11,330 nucleotides of DNA from Euperipatoides rowelli. Its lineage: Eukaryota > Onychophora > Udeonychophora > Euonychophora > Peripatopsidae. Location: NCBI GenBank assembly GCA_003024985.2, contig PXIH01S0017836.1, one strand, 5' to 3'. The stretch's first letter is position 1, and every line of letters begins with the position of its first letter. Below, piece by piece: positions 8,871 through 11,330 of this stretch. The notes under the pieces are model-generated. The model made no database searches and had not been told where the DNA came from. It saw nothing but the letters and a program-made list of their open reading frames with translations. Both the position numbers and the translations under genes were made by a program.

Positions 8871-8980
8871 GTGAGACTTATGAGGATGATATAGGACCAT
8901 ATATGTTAGGTGAAGGAGAACTAGTCCCAGGACCTTCCAAATCCAGGGAGAAAACAGAGAAATATTTTAACCAAAAATGA

Positions 8981-9131
8981 AACAAATATCAGAAGAAAAA
9001 CAATTTTATTCCCAAACATTTTTTTGTAATTCGTTCCTGGACAAAAAAAAAACAATATTTTTTTAAAAAAAATCAATACTACATATAAACAGGGCCTTCA
9101 CAGCTGAATCAGGGTCCCAGGACTATAAATC
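8981..9131 (+). other. AT-rich spacer between the two family copies
   Basis: This stretch has A and T runs (9044-9070) and short text GTCCCAGGAC...AAATCCA at 9114-9132 that echoes GTCCCAGGAC...AAATCCA at 8924-8944 near the end of the first copy. It therefore may include a small scrap of the family's 3' end fused to the second fragment. Confidence 0.4.
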
Positions 9132-9449
9132 CACAAAGTCACATAGTCATGAAGTTCCACAATATCAACAATTTGCCAAAGCTACATCAATTACATCAAA
9201 CAATATTATGATAAAAATTGTACAGTAGTTTTTTAATGTCTACTCCAGCACAGCAGACTGCATAAAAGTTGCTGAACCGAGCTGAAGATATTGAGTTACA
9301 AAGTCGGTGGACATTCAATTAATGAAGACAAAGAGATTATCGTCAAGCAAGACCACTTCATTTCAAATGCAAACAATAAATCAAAACTAATTACCAAGCT
9401 ATCAGCCAGATTTCAGGATGGTGGGATTGAATTTTGAGAAACATCTGAT
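9132..9449 (+). pseudogene. Second fragment of the same broken protein family (middle part only)
   Basis: Positions 9132-9449 align along their whole length with 6895-7215 of the first copy in the same orientation, with scattered substitutions and a few one- to four-base gaps; identity looks above 80 percent by eye. It begins at the HKVT*-coding text and ends just after the codons for the residues before DDAD. It shares the first copy's stops: TAG in place of a probable tryptophan, and TGA codons in the text for S*RY*. It also has the changed VVF.V.YS text, here with one added base. The rest of the gene is absent on both sides, so it is a truncated relic. Confidence 0.8.
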
Positions 9450-9632
9450 TTAGGGTATTTTTTCAACTGTAAGTCATAAAATCCAAGATGGCTGACTACC
9501 TGTCACATGACTTTATACTTCTGGAACCATCTGGGTCTTTTTAAGTTGGCTGACCAGAAGTGACATCATCAAATGCACAGAACTGTGTGCAAAACACTTA
9601 GACATTTCTTTTACAAAAATTAGAAAATCCAA

Positions 9633-9646
9633 ACACACACACACAC
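9633..9646. repeat. (AC)7 microsatellite
   Basis: Seven uninterrupted AC dinucleotides occur here in otherwise A-rich text. Confidence 0.8.
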
Positions 9647-10861
9647 AAATGAAGTCTTCGTTCTAATTATTAAAATGGTAGTTTTTATTTATGAAAAATT
9701 TATTCATACAAAATATATGAACAAAATAATTTTGTTAACGTTTTCAGGATTTATAAAATAAAATAAAAATAAAAATTTCATCCCATTGTCAAATATCTGA
9801 AAATAAAATGATAACATAAAAAAAAAATAGTAAATAACATAGTAAAAATACTAAAAATATAAAAATTAGATAATTAAGAAATACTTTTTTCTTCTTCTTT
9901 TGCTGTTATCAACCTCATATAATAATAATAGTGGACATATTGTTAACAAATCTAAGGCAATTAAATATAAGGCTTAAACCCGATTAAAAATAAATTTATA
10001 ACTTTTTTTATTCGTGATTCAATTTTCATCAAATTTAATATACAAAATTGTATTTATCTAATAAACTCTTTTATAATATTAAATTATTCTAGCTTAAGTC
10101 ATAAAATCATTGTCCAATATTTTGATCTGTATGCTCTTTGGTTACTTGTATGTTTTGTATGATAAAGAGAGAGTAGTTATAATTACGAGTTCTCAGGCAT
10201 CCGTCATATGTGTCTATGTGACTTGGCCAAAATGGTTCATGTTGGTATGACTTTCAAAGTTTGACCTCTGTATATAATGCACTTTTTAAAGGTCTAAAAA
10301 TGCACCAATTTTTCCCCGTTCCATAAAATACCACCTATTCTGAAAGAATTAACAATAAAATAGATTTTTTTTTTTTGGTGATACTTATACTTTAAGAAAT
10401 TGAAACTAAATATCAATCTTGAATCCAGATTGTCATTATTGATAAATTATATATATTAAAAAAAATTATCCATTAGTCATGCAATATATCTTTTTCTGTA
10501 TTTTTCCTGGTAAATTTAAAATGTTTATTTTGTTACATTTTGAATCATTTATAACAGTTTTTTTTAGCTACTATTGAAGAGATAGGTTGCATTTTATTTT
10601 CTTAAAAATTATCTGATTTTTATATTTTTAGTGTTTATGCTTTTTTTTATGTGATCATTTTATTTTCAGATGTTTGATAATGTGATGAAATTTTTCATTT
10701 TTTTAAATTATAAAATCTCAAAAAAATTAAAAGCTATGTGGAAATGTGCCACTTTCTGATGCTTTCTAAAATATAAGATGTTTATTCATTAAATAATCAT
10801 TCTATGTGAAATATAAAATGATTTGCATTTATTTTAAAATATTAACAGATCAATTTAAATC

Positions 10862-10949
10862 TAATTTAGACTTAAAGTCCCAGTGTCGATTACTAGAAGC
10901 TAATGTCCTTCCAATATTTGATGTTTTATAGAAAATTTAGTCTAAATTA
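10862..10949. repeat. Inverted repeat, 11 bp perfect arms
   Basis: TAATTTAGACT at 10862-10872 is the exact reverse complement of AGTCTAAATTA at 10939-10949, with similar flanking bases extending the match imperfectly. The 66 base interior has no coding content. It could be a miniature inverted-repeat element of under 100 bp or chance in AT-rich DNA. Confidence 0.4.
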
Positions 10950-11160
10950 ATGATATAAATATAATGACTTTTTTTTTTTACAGGCATAACCGCATAATTT
11001 TTTAATTTCATACTTAACTCAGATCATTTATTTAATGAATGATAGTCAATCAAGTTAATTCTATTATAGGCAACAATTTAGAGTATTTCTATTGTAGTGT
11101 TAGTAATGACAACCCCTTGTTATTTTTATCTTTATGTTCATTTTTGTTTTTAAATTTCAG

Positions 11161-11330
11161 CTAATGTTGGTGCTGCTGCTGCTCTTTTTCTGTATTTTCT
11201 TTTGTTTATACTTAATACTTTTCTGGGACAACATTATAAAATGCTTTCCTGGATTCACAAGATTTACAGCTGCATCAGCTTTAATAATGCTATGGCCTTT
11301 GGATTTAGAGTGATGAGCCAGTATGAAAAC
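11161..11330 (+). CDS. ABCA3-like: ABCA3-like ABC transporter, exon cut by the window end (fifth helix and following segment)
   Basis: After the TTTCAG acceptor, the first two bases complete the split alanine codon and 56 further codons run open to the window edge. The text begins NVGAAAALFLYFLLFILNTF, a membrane helix matching the NMAAAFGGFLYFFTYIPYF helix of human ABCA3. It then has the polar HYKMLSWIHKIYSCISFNNAMAFGFRVMSQYE, which aligns with the ABCA3 segment [22 protein letters not shown] that forms the luminal hairpin before the last helix of the first membrane domain. Conserved points are C-I-S-x-N-x-AM and the final FE/YE. Together with the exon at 4571 it restores FFSRANVGAA. The exon's end and the rest of the gene, including Walker A and B motifs, lie to the right. 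Confidence 0.92.

Larger units (their letters stand above)
6285..8980 (+). pseudogene. Broken gene of a multi-copy animal protein family with nuclease-like motifs and a C-terminal cysteine cluster
   Basis: Fragments in shifting frames line up in the right order with a repetitive invertebrate protein family that I recognise but cannot name. The N-terminal block reads TRGCGITDSVISKWVLGMTE (6294 onward) and TSEQHDDFRE. After a shift at about 6449, WFESQPSFP, IATEVMDDA and DALAVGKQAMNKIVG follow; then VVDPY, YELAPF and KFTLYDMFE, then VVVDGVFLLHKV (6868 onward). The nuclease-like part has VVF.VYFST (6990s), DDADTLIV (7216 onward), a VKDVVLVL segment and SGCATM (7437 onward). An inserted element (7512-8338) follows, then YLQDIADI, FLKLYGAPAKETSLN, GAAKQHSFHVYHQVQLW (8547 onward), a Cys-rich stretch (CKCTTDC, then CNTICFNCHGVC), an acidic tail LEEDEDE and a plausible original stop at 8978-8980. 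Several stops and at least five frameshifts make it non-functional. The motif order resembles FEN1/XPG-type nucleases plus a CXC domain; that reading is inference. Confidence 0.7.
4806..11160 (+). other. Repeat-filled intron of the ABCA3-like gene (6,355 bp)
   Basis: The intron runs from the GTGAG donor at 4806 to TTTTTAAATTTCAG ending at 11160. The codon split one base/two bases across it reads as GCT (alanine), which restores the conserved ABCA motif FFSRANVGAA. Inside are a probable hAT remnant (about 5005-5945), a broken multi-copy protein gene (about 6285-8980) carrying a nested hAT-like element, and a second fragment of that gene (9132-9449). The stretches 4806-5004 and 9450-11160 are otherwise plain AT-rich sequence. 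Confidence 0.85.
9450..11160 (+). other. AT-rich remainder of the intron, no gene seen
   Basis: This part contains an (AC)7 microsatellite at 9633-9646, long A/T runs (for example near 9820, 10367, 10970) and a small inverted repeat at 10862-10949. The stretch 9455-9600, with CCAAGATGGCTGAC and GTTGGCTGACCAGAAGTGACATCATC, is less AT-rich and may be a fragment of another repeat. I see no coding potential before the acceptor at 11159-11160. Confidence 0.6.

Overview
The window is AT-rich, intron-rich animal DNA. The only live gene I can support is part of an ABC transporter of subfamily A, closest to ABCA3-like proteins, read on the + strand. Three coding exons (1802-1998, 4571-4805 and 11161 to the window end) join in frame with matching splice phases. 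They encode about 200 residues of the first transmembrane domain, from the helix after the large extracellular loop to the segment before the last helix of that domain. The remaining ~1,400 or more residues, including both ATPase domains, lie outside the window. Several-kilobase introns, low GC and the types of mobile DNA point to an invertebrate; I cannot name the phylum from sequence alone.

Layout: 1-310 is a decayed tandem repeat of roughly 100-130 bp units; 311-1801 is AT-rich intron (or upstream) sequence; 1802-1998 is the first exon, whose donor site abuts an ATT microsatellite; 1999-4570 is an intron with no gene I recognise; 4571-4805 is the second exon; 4806-11160 is a 6.4 kb intron packed with repeats; 11161-11330 is the third exon.

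The 6.4 kb intron is the most interesting part. Around 5005-5945 lies a probable hAT-type DNA transposon remnant. From about 6285 to 8980 lies a broken coding sequence of a multi-copy animal protein family that I recognise by pattern but cannot name. It has an N-terminal conserved block, a middle region whose acidic motifs line up with FEN1/XPG-like (PIN-fold) nucleases, and a C-terminal cysteine-rich region like CXC (tesmin/TSO1) domains. It has many stops and frameshifts. An 827 bp non-autonomous hAT-like element (7512-8338) with terminal inverted repeats and a degraded 8 bp target duplication is inserted in it. A second fragment of the same family (9132-9449) lies just downstream in the same orientation and shares several disabling changes with the first copy, so the two probably descend from an already dead ancestor.

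No rRNA, tRNA, CRISPR array, bacterial operon structure or active complete transposase was seen.
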